From Alteromonadaceae bacterium (GTDB lineage: Bacteria; Pseudomonadota; Gammaproteobacteria; Pseudomonadales; Cellvibrionaceae), in NCBI GenBank assembly GCA_002746115.1, contig NVXL01000215.1, forward strand, positions 1-34,897: a DNA stretch of 34,897 nucleotides. The letters run 5' to 3'. Positions within the stretch are counted from its first letter, which is position 1, and every line of letters starts with the position of its first letter. Positions 1-8,900 of the stretch are shown here, in pieces. Under the pieces are notes generated by a model. It searched no databases. It saw only the letters and a program-made list of their open reading frames with translations, and was not told where the DNA came from. Both the position numbers and the translations under genes were made by a program.

Positions 1-1
1 A

Positions 2-718
2 ACAACCGAGGGCATACTCCCCCACTCCCTCCACGCATATTTTTTACGTCCAGGCGTGGTGGATACACCAGTTATATACGACGTCAATAAAGTTCGCGAC
101 GGCCGTAGCATCCTAAGCCGCCAAGCGGTTGCTCGCCAATCGGGTCGCCCGATTCTTGAGATGTCGACCTCTTTCCATAAAAAAGAAGAGGGCTATGAGC
201 ACCAAGCGCCCTTCCCAGAAAATATCGCAAGCCCTGAAGAATTACTCAAGACGATACAACCCGAGTATCTCAAAATTCAATTTAGCAATAGCGGCGAAGA
301 AACGCCCTTTATATTGCTACCCGGAAAACAAACCCTATTTACCTCCTCGGAAAAAGAAGAGCCTCACGGCTACTACTGGATGAAAGCCACAGAGACGCTA
401 TCGGATTCACCTACTAGCCACTTATGTGCACTAACATTTGCTTCAGATTTCGGCTTACTCTCCACCAGCCTGCTCCCACACGAGACTACGATTTACGACC
501 GACAATTGATGGCAGCCAGTATCGACCACGCCATGTGGTTTCATAATAGTGCCTTTCGTGCTGATGAGTGGATGCTGTGCTATACCTACAGCCCCTGGGC
601 GGGCTCCGCACGCGGTTTTACTGTTGGCAGCATTTACAGCTTAGATAAACGCTTGATCGCGACGACGACACAAGAGGGTTTGATCCGTAGAATCCCGAAG
701 GCACCGCCTAATATATAA
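2..718 (+). CDS. tesB: Acyl-CoA thioesterase II (TesB), 5'-truncated by the window edge
   Basis: Hydrolyses acyl-CoA to free fatty acid and CoA in the cytoplasm (double hot-dog fold). The frame is open from base 2 and reads PHSLHAYFLRPG just before the first internal GTG at 56, which matches the TesB segment ahead of the conserved IYDVxxxRDGRS, seen here as IYDVNKVRDGRS. The true start therefore lies upstream of the window and the GTG at 56 is not it. About 238 residues are visible against about 286 for E. coli TesB. The C-terminal hot dog keeps the catalytic Asp context SIDHAMWFH, a SPWAG-SARGF segment of the kind seen in peroxisomal ACOT8, and the terminal TQEGLIRR with the active-site Gln. 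The stop is at 716-718. Family assignment is firm; physiological substrate unknown. Confidence 0.93.
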   Translation, partial: TTEGILPHSLHAYFLRPGVVDTPVIYDVNKVRDGRSILSRQAVARQSGRPILEMSTSFHKKEEGYEHQAPFPENIASPEELLKTIQPEYLKIQFSNSGEETPFILLPGKQTLFTSSEKEEPHGYYWMKATETLSDSPTSHLCALTFASDFGLLSTSLLPHETTIYDRQLMAASIDHAMWFHNSAFRADEWMLCYTYSPWAGSARGFTVGSIYSLDKRLIATTTQEGLIRRIPKAPPNI

Positions 719-748
719 GAAAGCACAAGAAAGCATAAGAAAGCACAA
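719..748. repeat. Three tandem copies of a 10-bp unit after tesB
   Basis: The unit GAAAGCACAA occurs three times head to tail immediately after the tesB stop codon (719-728, 729-738, 739-748); the middle copy has T for C. No function is evident. Slippage-type duplication is the simplest explanation. Confidence 0.7.
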
Positions 749-860
749 TTAAAAGTAGCGGTAGCTGTGCGGCGGGTTCATTCTTGAACACATAGTACGA
801 TTTTCAAATAGATGCAATTAATGCTAAAAATGTTAAGGATCGGCTGGCTATTTCCCAGAT

Positions 861-953
861 TTATACGATACTTAAATTACCGGCAACATTCACCCCCCAA
901 TGTTTATGTTGACGGTAGAGCTCTTGTAGCTTGTTGAGGATTTTATCCTTAAT
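861..953 (-). CDS. Possible 30-residue small ORF with ATT start
   Basis: On the minus strand an AGGAG motif (960-964) sits 6 nt before an ATT codon (951-953). From there the frame is open for 30 residues, including KLQELYRQHKHWGVNVAG, and ends at TAA (861-863). The composition looks protein-like (amphipathic start, normal codons), but there is no ATG/GTG/TTG start in frame; the upstream in-frame codon is a stop. It could be a real small protein with a rare start, or the remnant of a larger gene. I do not recognise the family. It lies in the convergent gap between tesB and the trmH pseudogene. Confidence 0.25.
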   Translation of the reverse strand: MKDKILNKLQELYRQHKHWGVNVAGNLSIV

Positions 954-974
954 GTTTCACTCCTAATGGTCCTT

Positions 975-1012
975 GCCCGACGGTCTCCCCCAGAAACGTC
1001 GGGCATTTTTTT
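975..1012 (+). terminator. Rho-independent terminator downstream of tesB
   Basis: Perfect 8-bp stem GCCCGACG (975-982) / CGTCGGGC (997-1004) with a 14-nt loop, then A and seven T (1006-1012). The T-run makes it work in the + direction. It lies about 255 nt past the tesB stop, so the tesB transcript would have a long 3' tail or a separate short transcript ends here. The rest of 749-1117 outside the small ORF shows nothing recognisable. Confidence 0.8.
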
Positions 1013-1117
1013 GTCTGGACACTTCACATCAGAACTTTTTATCTCAGAGTATGTCGGCTCACAACTATTGAATCACAGTCGGGCTTTATATTATTTAACA
1101 CTGTTGTGTTTTTTGCT

Positions 1118-1688
1118 TTATTCCTTATTAATCGGTTTATCCACCCGTAGCGCTTTAGCCGGGTGCGCCCAGCTTAAAAAACGCGAATGATAAAGAGCAT
1201 CATCTAAACGCCGAACGTCATACATGCCCGCCTGCTCACGCTGACGCATCGCCTCGGCAAGAATTAGCGACAGACTACAGATACATTATAAGATTCAACC
1301 ATGCCATGCATCGGCAGTGTCACTTTGATGTCGCAAGCCTTCTGCGCCTGCTCACTTACCCCCTCCCGCTCGGCGCCAAGCACTAAGGCGATCGCTTGCG
1401 TATAATCCAATTCGCGATAATCAACGGCGGTCGCACTGAGGCCTGCAGCAATAAGCGTAAAACCACGCTGCTTCAACAGTGCCATTGGCTCGCCAATCTC
1501 GCTATAATGCGCAGCTTCGACCCGCTTGTTGGTGCCAGCAGCTATACCGGAATAAGTACGATAACCCTCAACGGGTCTTATGCTGTGGATCTGATCAACC
1601 CCCACAGCGTCACAACAACGTAAAACCGCTAAGTCAGGCTGACGCTTATTTAATACTTGAGTTATACACTGAAAACGTTCGGAGTCAT
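1118..1688 (-). pseudogene. trmH: Decayed trmH (tRNA Gm18 2'-O-methyltransferase, SpoU/SPOUT family)
   Basis: Three reading frames in series reconstruct TrmH. (1) ATG at 1686-1688 gives MTP; one base is missing before ERFQ, and the text resumes in a second frame as ERFQCITQVLNKRQPDLAVL. (2) That frame jumps from DLAVL straight to RCCDAVGVDQIHSIRP, lacking about 14 residues that in TrmH carry the HKPHN motif (in-frame deletion of about 42 bp). (3) After GMVESYNVSV a second one-base loss causes a stop at 1264-1266, while a third frame continues SLSLILAEAMRQREQAGMYD to TAA at 1118-1120, matching the TrmH C-terminus. The intact enzyme would methylate G18 of tRNA using SAM. Two frameshifts plus loss of a conserved motif make function very unlikely. 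The longest open piece is 1264-1605 (113 codons from a GTG). Confidence 0.85.
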
Positions 1689-1834
1689 GACGATCCTGTT
1701 AGCACAATTTTTGAGCTTACATTTGAGCAGATTAGGCTCGGTTTTGACAAAATAATTCTTTACAAAAAATCATTTTATAGAATGTAAACGAAGGAACAAG
1801 CTTACAAACGTTTATATTTATACAATCTTAACTT

Positions 1835-1869
1835 TTTTCCACAGTAACTGTGGATAACTTAGTGGATAG
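1835..1869. promoter_or_regulatory. Cluster of DnaA-box-like sites around a 17-nt palindrome
   Basis: In the 487-bp gene-free stretch 1689-2175, TGTGGATAA at 1849-1857 is a perfect DnaA box (TTATCCACA on the minus strand). It overlaps a perfect palindrome TCCACAGT-A-ACTGTGGA (1838-1854) whose left half is an 8/9 box (1835-1843). A 7/9 match follows at 1861-1869. The flank 1741-1830 is strongly AT-rich. DnaA could bind here, but the genes around it are not those of a typical gammaproteobacterial oriC. I see nothing else recognisable in this gap. Confidence 0.4.
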
Positions 1870-2175
1870 ATTATTAGTAACTGGCTCTAGCGCCCATGAT
1901 CACTAGCCCACTCACAAACTGAACACAAAATGACCTATTTGATTTTTCTTTATATTTCAACAGCTTAGCTATATTTTACAGCTCTACCAAGCTTTTCAAG
2001 TGTGAATCAATAAAAATAGAACTTGTAATTCAAATGAAATTTTGGATGTGCATAAATAGTTAGTGTTAGCTAACTTGGAAAGCCCTTTTGATTCGTTTTA
2101 AAGAAAAATCAAGTGAAAAACTTTATATTTCACGCGAGTGTTTGTCGCCGAAATTAACTCTTTGTCAAGTTTAAT

Positions 2176-5067
2176 ATGTATCAATACTCAAAGAAAATTA
2201 TCAATAAAAACAGTCTACTGCGTCGACTTAGCGATCAGTCTTCAATCATTTTAACGGCCAACCAACGGCTGAAACGCTTCCTGTTGGAACAGTTGTTTAC
2301 AGCCAAGCATATAAATGAGGAAAGCGAGGTCTCCTCAGATGCGATAACAAAAGTTATCCACCCCTCCAATATTCAAACTTTAGAGCAATGGTTAGATATT
2401 CAATGGTGGGAGCTGCAAGATTCAGGCACGCCCGGTAGTGACAAGGCAATGCTAAGCAACAATGCTCAGTTACACCTGTGGCGAACACTATTAGAGCAAG
2501 GGCAAAGCGGTGCACTATTAAACCCCGCCCCTCTGGCTAAAAGCTTGCACGAGGCCTATGAGATTTGTAAGCACTACCAGATTGCTGACAAGCAACTTCG
2601 CGATGTCGATAGCGAAGAATGCCGCTTTTACCTTGATCACGCTAAACGCTTCGAGCATCAAGTCCAGCAACGTGGGAGTATCAGCCGTGCCGAGAGCCTC
2701 CGGCTTATTGCGCAGGCTTTTCAAGAGCAGCAACTCGAACCCTGCCAAACGATTTCACTTTACGGGTTTAACGATCTTAGCCCATTAATGGACGATGTTT
2801 TTAGCGCGGCATCGGATCAGTGCATTGAGCTATTTTGGCAGCATACGGATAACGCCCCCCAAGCCGATCCCACTTCTGAGGGTCTGGTTTCTGAGGGCTT
2901 TACTCAAGATGAGATTTCAATTCCAAGCGCAGCCATTTACTTACATAAAGAAAGCTCAGTTGTGTCTGAGATTCAACAAGCCGCTCATTGGGCCAAGCAA
3001 ACCTTAGAAGCCGCACCTAAAGCCCGCATCGGCGTTATCGTTCCTAAATTAAGTAACCTTAAAGCGCAAGTTGATACCATCTTCACTAAAACCTTTGCCC
3101 CTCAGCAACTTTGCCTTGCACAAGATAACCACAGCGGTTTGCCTTTTGATTTATCCGTCGGCACGCCATTAGCGCACACACCAATGGTACACGACGCTTT
3201 ACAGCTGCTGACCTTAAAAGAAAAGCACCTGCCCAAGCAGGACTTAATTGCCCTGTGTATGTCGGCGTTTTGGGGGCAAGGCGTAAACAACACTTTGCGC
3301 ACGGCAATGATCGCATGGGTAAAATCGCAAACGCTATTCAAAGTCAGTGTGTCAGCGTTTCACAGGCATTACCAAAAGCTCGAACAAGCAAGCCAAGCAC
3401 AGCAAGCGTCAGATCAAACAACTGAGTCTACAATAGAGCAAGATAACAGCGTATCCGCACAGCTCTCTGCTTTTAGGGAGACCTTACGCGGCTTTGGTAA
3501 AAAACGTCGCTACACTGATTGGGGTCAAGCCCTACTGCATGCTTTCCAGAACATTGGCTGGCCAAGAAGCGGATCCCTTGATAGCCGCGAGTATCAAAAT
3601 GCACAGCGCTTTTATTTACTGTTACAAGAGCTTGCCGATTACGACGCTTTACCTCCACACAAACCCGTCACCTATCAACGTTATATGGTAGAACTGCGCT
3701 ACCTCTGCCAGAACACCATGTTTAATGTGCAAACCCCCAAGCGCCCCATTCAAGTGATGGGCTTAATCGAGGGTGCGGGTTTAGAATTTGATTACTGCTG
3801 GATGATGGGCGCCACTAACGATGCTTTGCCCGCTCAGCCTCAACCGAATCCTTTTATCCCCGTGCGGCTACAACGTGAACACGCCACTCCACGCAGCGGC
3901 CCCGAACACGAACACCACTATATGGCGCGCCTACTGCAAAATTATCAACACGCAGCAGGGGAGCTACATTTTAGCTACGCAACACAAGACGGCGCACAAA
4001 ACTTAGCCCTTAGCCCCTTACTTAAAAATTTATTTAAAACGCAATTAAAAATAGTTAATCCGTTAATCGAGCATACAAATAGCACCCCGGACGAGACAGA
4101 AAATTACCCGATAAACGACCAAGTAAAAAGCCACTTCGATGCGTATGTGCACGACAACATTAACTCGCCCGAACGCTTAAGCATCGCTAATGGCAAAGCT
4201 CCGCCACTACCTAAAAACAGCAAAGTCCCCGGTGGTACAGGTCACTTAAAGCTCCACGCAATTAACCCGTTTTATGCATTTTTGGTGTACCGACTAGACG
4301 CCCGTCAGCCAGTGACTGGCGGCTACGGATTAAATACCGCAGACCGAGGCTCTCTTATCCACGAGGCTTTGTCGCAACTTTGGGTGACGCTAAAAGATTC
4401 CGACACCCTCAAACGGTATCACCAACAAGGTGACTTGCCAGCGCTTATCGAGAAAACACTCGACGAATTGACGCCGCGTTTTTGTCGCTATCATGCACTG
4501 AATATTCAAAACTACGAGCGCAAGCGTGCCATCGAACTTATCTCTATTGCCTTAGATAACGATATGGATCGACCGGACTTTCTTGTGCAAGATAATGAAC
4601 TCGCTATCGAACTCAAGTTAGCCCACCAACGCTTTGCATTACGCCTTGACCGCGTGGATTTGCAAAGCGACGGCAAAGTCATTGTGATCGACTATAAAAC
4701 CGGCTCACCCTCACTGACTCAAATGCAACAACAACCACTGTTAGAGCCACAACTGCCCTGCTATGCCCTAGCCTTAAGTCCCCACGCCGACGCACTCGCC
4801 TACGCACGAATTCATCGCGAGGAAGTCAGTTACAAAGGCATTGGCGAGCTCAATAATTGGGCCGAAATATGCGAACCACAAAAATTAACTCGCTACTTGT
4901 TACCCAACACTTGGGAGGAGTGCTTACGGTGGTGGCAGCAAAGCTTGCATACCAGCGCTCAAGAGATATCCGATGGCGAGTGCCGCAATTACATCTCCGC
5001 CAAAACCCAAGCCACTTTTTATGAGTATTTAAATCCTATTTTACGGAATGAGGAGCGCAAACCATGA
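2176..5067 (+). CDS. AddB-like PD-(D/E)XK nuclease family DNA repair protein
   Basis: Likely the second subunit of an AddAB/RecBCD-like enzyme that processes double-strand DNA ends. At 963 residues with an N-terminus like SSIILTANQRLKRF, it fits the 'probable DNA repair protein' AddB-like family (TIGR03623 type). The N-terminal two thirds are helicase-like without a visible Walker A, as in AddB. The C-terminal RecB-type nuclease shows H729 (LIHEAL), D825 in RLDRVD, D839 and K841 in IDYKTG, and Q-x-P-CYAL soon after. Unusually, where this family normally has a cysteine before PF (CPFxAF) this protein has N697-PF, and the C-terminal Cys cluster after a KT motif is replaced (KT-Q945-AT-F948), so the iron-sulfur staple looks absent. 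The last four bases overlap the next start (ATGA), implying translational coupling. The start ATG has no strong ribosome-binding site. Confidence 0.85.
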   Translation: MYQYSKKIINKNSLLRRLSDQSSIILTANQRLKRFLLEQLFTAKHINEESEVSSDAITKVIHPSNIQTLEQWLDIQWWELQDSGTPGSDKAMLSNNAQLHLWRTLLEQGQSGALLNPAPLAKSLHEAYEICKHYQIADKQLRDVDSEECRFYLDHAKRFEHQVQQRGSISRAESLRLIAQAFQEQQLEPCQTISLYGFNDLSPLMDDVFSAASDQCIELFWQHTDNAPQADPTSEGLVSEGFTQDEISIPSAAIYLHKESSVVSEIQQAAHWAKQTLEAAPKARIGVIVPKLSNLKAQVDTIFTKTFAPQQLCLAQDNHSGLPFDLSVGTPLAHTPMVHDALQLLTLKEKHLPKQDLIALCMSAFWGQGVNNTLRTAMIAWVKSQTLFKVSVSAFHRHYQKLEQASQAQQASDQTTESTIEQDNSVSAQLSAFRETLRGFGKKRRYTDWGQALLHAFQNIGWPRSGSLDSREYQNAQRFYLLLQELADYDALPPHKPVTYQRYMVELRYLCQNTMFNVQTPKRPIQVMGLIEGAGLEFDYCWMMGATNDALPAQPQPNPFIPVRLQREHATPRSGPEHEHHYMARLLQNYQHAAGELHFSYATQDGAQNLALSPLLKNLFKTQLKIVNPLIEHTNSTPDETENYPINDQVKSHFDAYVHDNINSPERLSIANGKAPPLPKNSKVPGGTGHLKLHAINPFYAFLVYRLDARQPVTGGYGLNTADRGSLIHEALSQLWVTLKDSDTLKRYHQQGDLPALIEKTLDELTPRFCRYHALNIQNYERKRAIELISIALDNDMDRPDFLVQDNELAIELKLAHQRFALRLDRVDLQSDGKVIVIDYKTGSPSLTQMQQQPLLEPQLPCYALALSPHADALAYARIHREEVSYKGIGELNNWAEICEPQKLTRYLLPNTWEECLRWWQQSLHTSAQEISDGECRNYISAKTQATFYEYLNPILRNEERKP

Positions 5068-8000
5068 GTTCCCTCACATCGAACGACGCAAGCAGCACAA
5101 GCCCCAAAGACGCTGATGCACGCCAGCAAGCCATCGACACTAGCCAATCTTGGATCGTCACAGCACCAGCAGGCTCAGGTAAAACCGGCCTACTCACCCT
5201 GCGCGTACTGAGCTTATTAGCCAAAGTTGCCCAGCCGGAAGAGATTCTATGCGTCACGTTCACTAATAAAGCCGCCCAAGAAATGCGCGAACGCGTGCTA
5301 GAGTCACTAGAAGAAGCCGCAACACTCGATCAAAACGCGCTTAACGCCATAGAAGACCCGCACAACAAACAGCGCCTAGAGCTTGCCTGGCATGCCATGC
5401 AAAACGACCAAGAGCAAGGCTGGAAATTACTACAATCCCCGCTGCGCTTAAAAGTACAAACCATTGATAGCTTTTGTCGTCAGCTCAATAGACAATCTCC
5501 CGTCAGCAGTGGCGCCGGATTGGCAAGCACCATTATTGAAGACGCCGATACCGCCTACCAGCAGGCCGTTCGTTATTACGTAGAAGACGCCTTAAACAAA
5601 GACGACGACAACCCACTCAACAGCATTTTATTACCCCACTTTGATGGCAATATTGACCGTATCGTCGCCATGCTGGTCCAGCTACTGGGCTCACGAGACC
5701 AATGGCTACCGCTAATATACCAAGCGCGTAACGACCAACGCCAAGCCCTGCAAGCCGCTACCGCGAGGTGGAATCAAGACAGTATTAACGAAGTTGTCCG
5801 CGCGCTAAAACTTTACGAAGGCGACCTGTGCCAGCACGCAAACTACGCTGCCGAGCAACTAATAGCCGCAGGGTCTGAATCCCCGATTTGCCAACTCTTG
5901 GGCGTCACTGACTTTGCATCGAGCGAAGATCAGGATTTAACAAATTTCTGGCAGCCGCTGTTAGAGCTGTTATTGAAAAAAGACGGCGACTTTCGCAAAG
6001 CGCTGAATAAAAACTGCGGCTTCCCGGCGGGAATAGATAAAGAAAGCAAAGCCCTCGCAAAACAACGCAAAGAGAGCATGAGCCAAGTAATTGGCGAACT
6101 TGGCGAAATAGACGGCTGCCTAGAAGCCTTGCAAGCCGCACGTCAATTAGCCCCCTCACACTACGACGACGATCAATGGCAGGTATTGTCGGCTCTGCTT
6201 GAAGTACTCCCAAGTGTTGCGGCCCACCTGCAATGGGTTTTCGCCCAAATGGAAAGCACCGACTTTGTTCAGATCAGTCTGGCGGCTTTAAACGTCTTAG
6301 GTCACGATAACGAGTTAAGTGATTTAGCGGCCCGCCTTGATTATCAACTTACGCATATTTTAATCGACGAATTTCAAGACACCTCCGCCACCCAGCTGCG
6401 TTTATTGGAACGCCTCACGGAATCTTGGTACGAAGGCGATGGTAAAACCCTATTTGTGGTCGGCGATGGCATGCAATCCTGCTACGGTTTTCGCAACGCA
6501 AACGTGGGTATCTTTCTCGGGATAAAACGTCAAGGTTTACCGACTGTAGTGCCCGAGACCTTGGATCTATGCACTAACTTTAGATCCAGCGAGCAAATCG
6601 TCAGCTGGGTTAATCAGGTCTTCGCAGAAGCCTTCCCAAAGCAAGATGATATTGGTCGTGGTGCCGTGCGTTACACCCCTTCCGTTGCATTTAAAAGTAC
6701 CGACGATGATCAGTCGTCTTACATTAAATGCCAAGCCTTTGTCGCTAAAACGGTCGCTAAAAACGTCGATAAAAATGCTGGCGATGCTCAAAACGGGCCT
6801 AACCCGCGAGTATACGAGGCCGATTATATTGCTGAACAAATTAAGCATTGCCAGCAATACTTTCCTGAAGATTCAATTGCGGTGCTGGTTAAAAACCGCG
6901 CCCACCTAAACGATATTATGCATGCATTACAGCAGCAACATATCCCCTACGACGCCATTGACCTCGCGCCGCTGGGAAGCAAGCAAGAGATTATCGACTT
7001 ATTGTCACTAACCCGAGCCCTACATGATCCAAGCGATACAGTGGCCTGGTTAGCCCTATTACGCAGCCCTTGGTGCGGCTTACCTCTGCACGATTTATAC
7101 GCCATTGCCCAGCACAAAACCGACAGCAGCGGCGGTAAAAGAGCCAGCAATTTATGGCTCAATATCCAAGATATCGCCCTTGACCCTTCTATTAACACTG
7201 ACAACAACAGTAACAACCGCACCGACGACAAGCCCGAGTCAGAAAACAAACCCCCGCCCGCCGACTTGTTTGGGCAGAGAGAAATACCCCTCACGCCCCC
7301 ACTACAAGCAAGTAACCGCGCCGCATTACAGCGCTTTGTTAACACCATGTTGCAAGCCCTGCAGCGCTTCCGGCGCCAACCCTTAACCCGTGTTATTGAG
7401 ATGGCTTGGCTGGCGCTCGGAGGACCGCAGTGTTTAGAACATGAGCGCGAGCTCGACAACGTCACGACTTTTTTTAGCCAACTCGAAAAATGCGATCAAG
7501 GCGGTATGATTGGCAATTGGGAAGAGTTCGAACGCTCAATCACGCGTTTATATGCACAAACTCAAAGTGGCAGCGCCAATGCCGTGCAACTTATGACCAT
7601 GCATAAATCTAAAGGCTTAGAGTTTGATACGGTTTTTGTCCCCGCACTAGAACGCACCCCACGCAACGACGACCCAGCCATACTCTATTGGCTTGAGCGC
7701 ATTAACAGTCAGGGCAGTACCGATTTGTTAATGAGCCCGATCGCGTCAAGCAAAAGCCAAACACCGGACCCCCTCGCCAACATCATTCGCCGCGAGAAAA
7801 AAATCCATACCCAGCTTGAGAGCACTCGCCTGCTATACGTTGCTTGCACACGGGCAAAAAAACGGCTTTATTTAAGTGCCGTGCTCAATCAAGATAAAAA
7901 CGACCAAATAAAAGCGCCAGCTGACACAACGATGCTCGGCAAATTTTGGTCCATACTGCATGAAGACTTTACAACAAGCCTTAACAATCCGCTGCCAAGC

Positions 8001-8762
8001 ACAACGAGCACCCAAGAAGTCAGCTCACGCGCCAACGTTATCGACACCAACATTTATCGCCTACAAGATAAATGGCAAGCACCTGTGTTTGATTTTGGCG
8101 CTTCAAACGACCATTATCCGCTAGTGCAAGATTTTGGCGTACAGTCGATTACCGGCTTTGACGCTGCGTTTGACCAAAACGATGCCCACCAAGGTTTTGC
8201 GACACGGGAGCATCGCGCCGAGGGCACCCTCTTTCATCGGATACTAAAACGACTTACCGAAGAGGGCTTAGCGCATTGGAATGATAAGAAAATCAGCCAA
8301 ATGCATGTATTTTGGTCCGCACAGCTGGCACAGCTCGGTGTTAGTCAAAATAAACACGAGGCTATTTTGCAGCGTTTCAGTGAGGTGATTAGCGCTTTTC
8401 GAGAGGACGAAAAATCACAGTGGCTGTTTAACCACAGTCACCAAGACAGCGCTTGCGAGCTAGAAGTGCTCATCGAACATGAGGACTCACCAACCTTAAT
8501 GATTATCGATAGAACCTTTGTTGATCAGGGGCTACGCTGGATTGTTGATTATAAAACTGCGACCCCAAGCGAGGGTGAAAGCATCGATGCTTTTACCCAA
8601 AAACAAAGCAAACGCTACCGCAATCAACTGAGCAAATACGCCTCAGCTTTTCGTTTATCGCCAGACCGAATAGTAAACAATCAAACTGATACAAAAAAAA
8701 TCGGTATAAAAACTGCTCTTTTTTTCCCTTATATTCGACATTTACACATCGTTGAACCATAA
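5064..8762 (+). CDS. AddA-like UvrD/Rep-family helicase-nuclease
   Basis: SF1A helicase with a C-terminal RecB-type nuclease, the AddA-like partner of the preceding gene; 1232 residues. Walker A is APAGSGKT (K40, T41). Motif II is IDEFQDTS (D435, E436), followed by motif III VVGDGMQSCYGFR with Q replacing none of the core residues. Motif IV is TNFRSS, V is MTMHKSKGLEFD and VI is LLYVACTRAKKRL. The nuclease part has H1058 (TLFHRIL), an Asp in MIIDRTF, and D1162/K1164 in VDYKTA, followed by YRNQLSKYA. A GAGGAG site (5050-5055) precedes the ATG inside the upstream gene. All helicase and nuclease signatures are intact, so the pair should be able to unwind and resect DNA ends, probably as an alternative or complement to RecBCD. 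Confidence 0.9.
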   Translation: MSSLTSNDASSTSPKDADARQQAIDTSQSWIVTAPAGSGKTGLLTLRVLSLLAKVAQPEEILCVTFTNKAAQEMRERVLESLEEAATLDQNALNAIEDPHNKQRLELAWHAMQNDQEQGWKLLQSPLRLKVQTIDSFCRQLNRQSPVSSGAGLASTIIEDADTAYQQAVRYYVEDALNKDDDNPLNSILLPHFDGNIDRIVAMLVQLLGSRDQWLPLIYQARNDQRQALQAATARWNQDSINEVVRALKLYEGDLCQHANYAAEQLIAAGSESPICQLLGVTDFASSEDQDLTNFWQPLLELLLKKDGDFRKALNKNCGFPAGIDKESKALAKQRKESMSQVIGELGEIDGCLEALQAARQLAPSHYDDDQWQVLSALLEVLPSVAAHLQWVFAQMESTDFVQISLAALNVLGHDNELSDLAARLDYQLTHILIDEFQDTSATQLRLLERLTESWYEGDGKTLFVVGDGMQSCYGFRNANVGIFLGIKRQGLPTVVPETLDLCTNFRSSEQIVSWVNQVFAEAFPKQDDIGRGAVRYTPSVAFKSTDDDQSSYIKCQAFVAKTVAKNVDKNAGDAQNGPNPRVYEADYIAEQIKHCQQYFPEDSIAVLVKNRAHLNDIMHALQQQHIPYDAIDLAPLGSKQEIIDLLSLTRALHDPSDTVAWLALLRSPWCGLPLHDLYAIAQHKTDSSGGKRASNLWLNIQDIALDPSINTDNNSNNRTDDKPESENKPPPADLFGQREIPLTPPLQASNRAALQRFVNTMLQALQRFRRQPLTRVIEMAWLALGGPQCLEHERELDNVTTFFSQLEKCDQGGMIGNWEEFERSITRLYAQTQSGSANAVQLMTMHKSKGLEFDTVFVPALERTPRNDDPAILYWLERINSQGSTDLLMSPIASSKSQTPDPLANIIRREKKIHTQLESTRLLYVACTRAKKRLYLSAVLNQDKNDQIKAPADTTMLGKFWSILHEDFTTSLNNPLPSTTSTQEVSSRANVIDTNIYRLQDKWQAPVFDFGASNDHYPLVQDFGVQSITGFDAAFDQNDAHQGFATREHRAEGTLFHRILKRLTEEGLAHWNDKKISQMHVFWSAQLAQLGVSQNKHEAILQRFSEVISAFREDEKSQWLFNHSHQDSACELEVLIEHEDSPTLMIIDRTFVDQGLRWIVDYKTATPSEGESIDAFTQKQSKRYRNQLSKYASAFRLSPDRIVNNQTDTKKIGIKTALFFPYIRHLHIVEP

Positions 8763-8826
8763 TTTTTAACTAGTGTGTTTGGCTTATAACCAGTTTACGG
8801 TTTTAATGAGAACATTTTGATAAAAA

Positions 8827-8857
8827 GTGTTTGCTGCAAAAAGCGTTTACTGCCAAA
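8827..8857. repeat. Two near-identical 15-nt direct repeats in the aroF leader
   Basis: GTGTTTGCTGCAAAA (8827-8841) and GCGTTTACTGCCAAA (8843-8857) match at 12 of 15 positions with a 16-bp period. They lie about 45-75 nt before the aroF start. They could be tandem operator half-sites. The junction TGCAAA-N5-TTTACT resembles a TyrR box, but with one spacer base too few, so this is weak. Confidence 0.3.
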
Positions 8858-8900
8858 GTAGCCCAACGCAAATTTGATTGGTGAAAATGTTGGTATCGAA

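Noticed and set aside
966-1190. 74-codon + strand ORF over the tesB terminator
   Set aside because: It spans a clear terminator hairpin and the 3' end of the trmH pseudogene; no ribosome-binding site or family resemblance.
1700-2175. Chromosomal replication origin
   Set aside because: Only one perfect DnaA box and no dnaA, dnaN, gidA or other usual origin neighbours; kept only as a DnaA-site observation.
6947-7465. Long minus-strand ORF (172 codons) inside the AddA-like gene
   Set aside because: Shadow of a strongly conserved + strand gene; Ser/Arg/Leu-rich composition typical of antisense frames.
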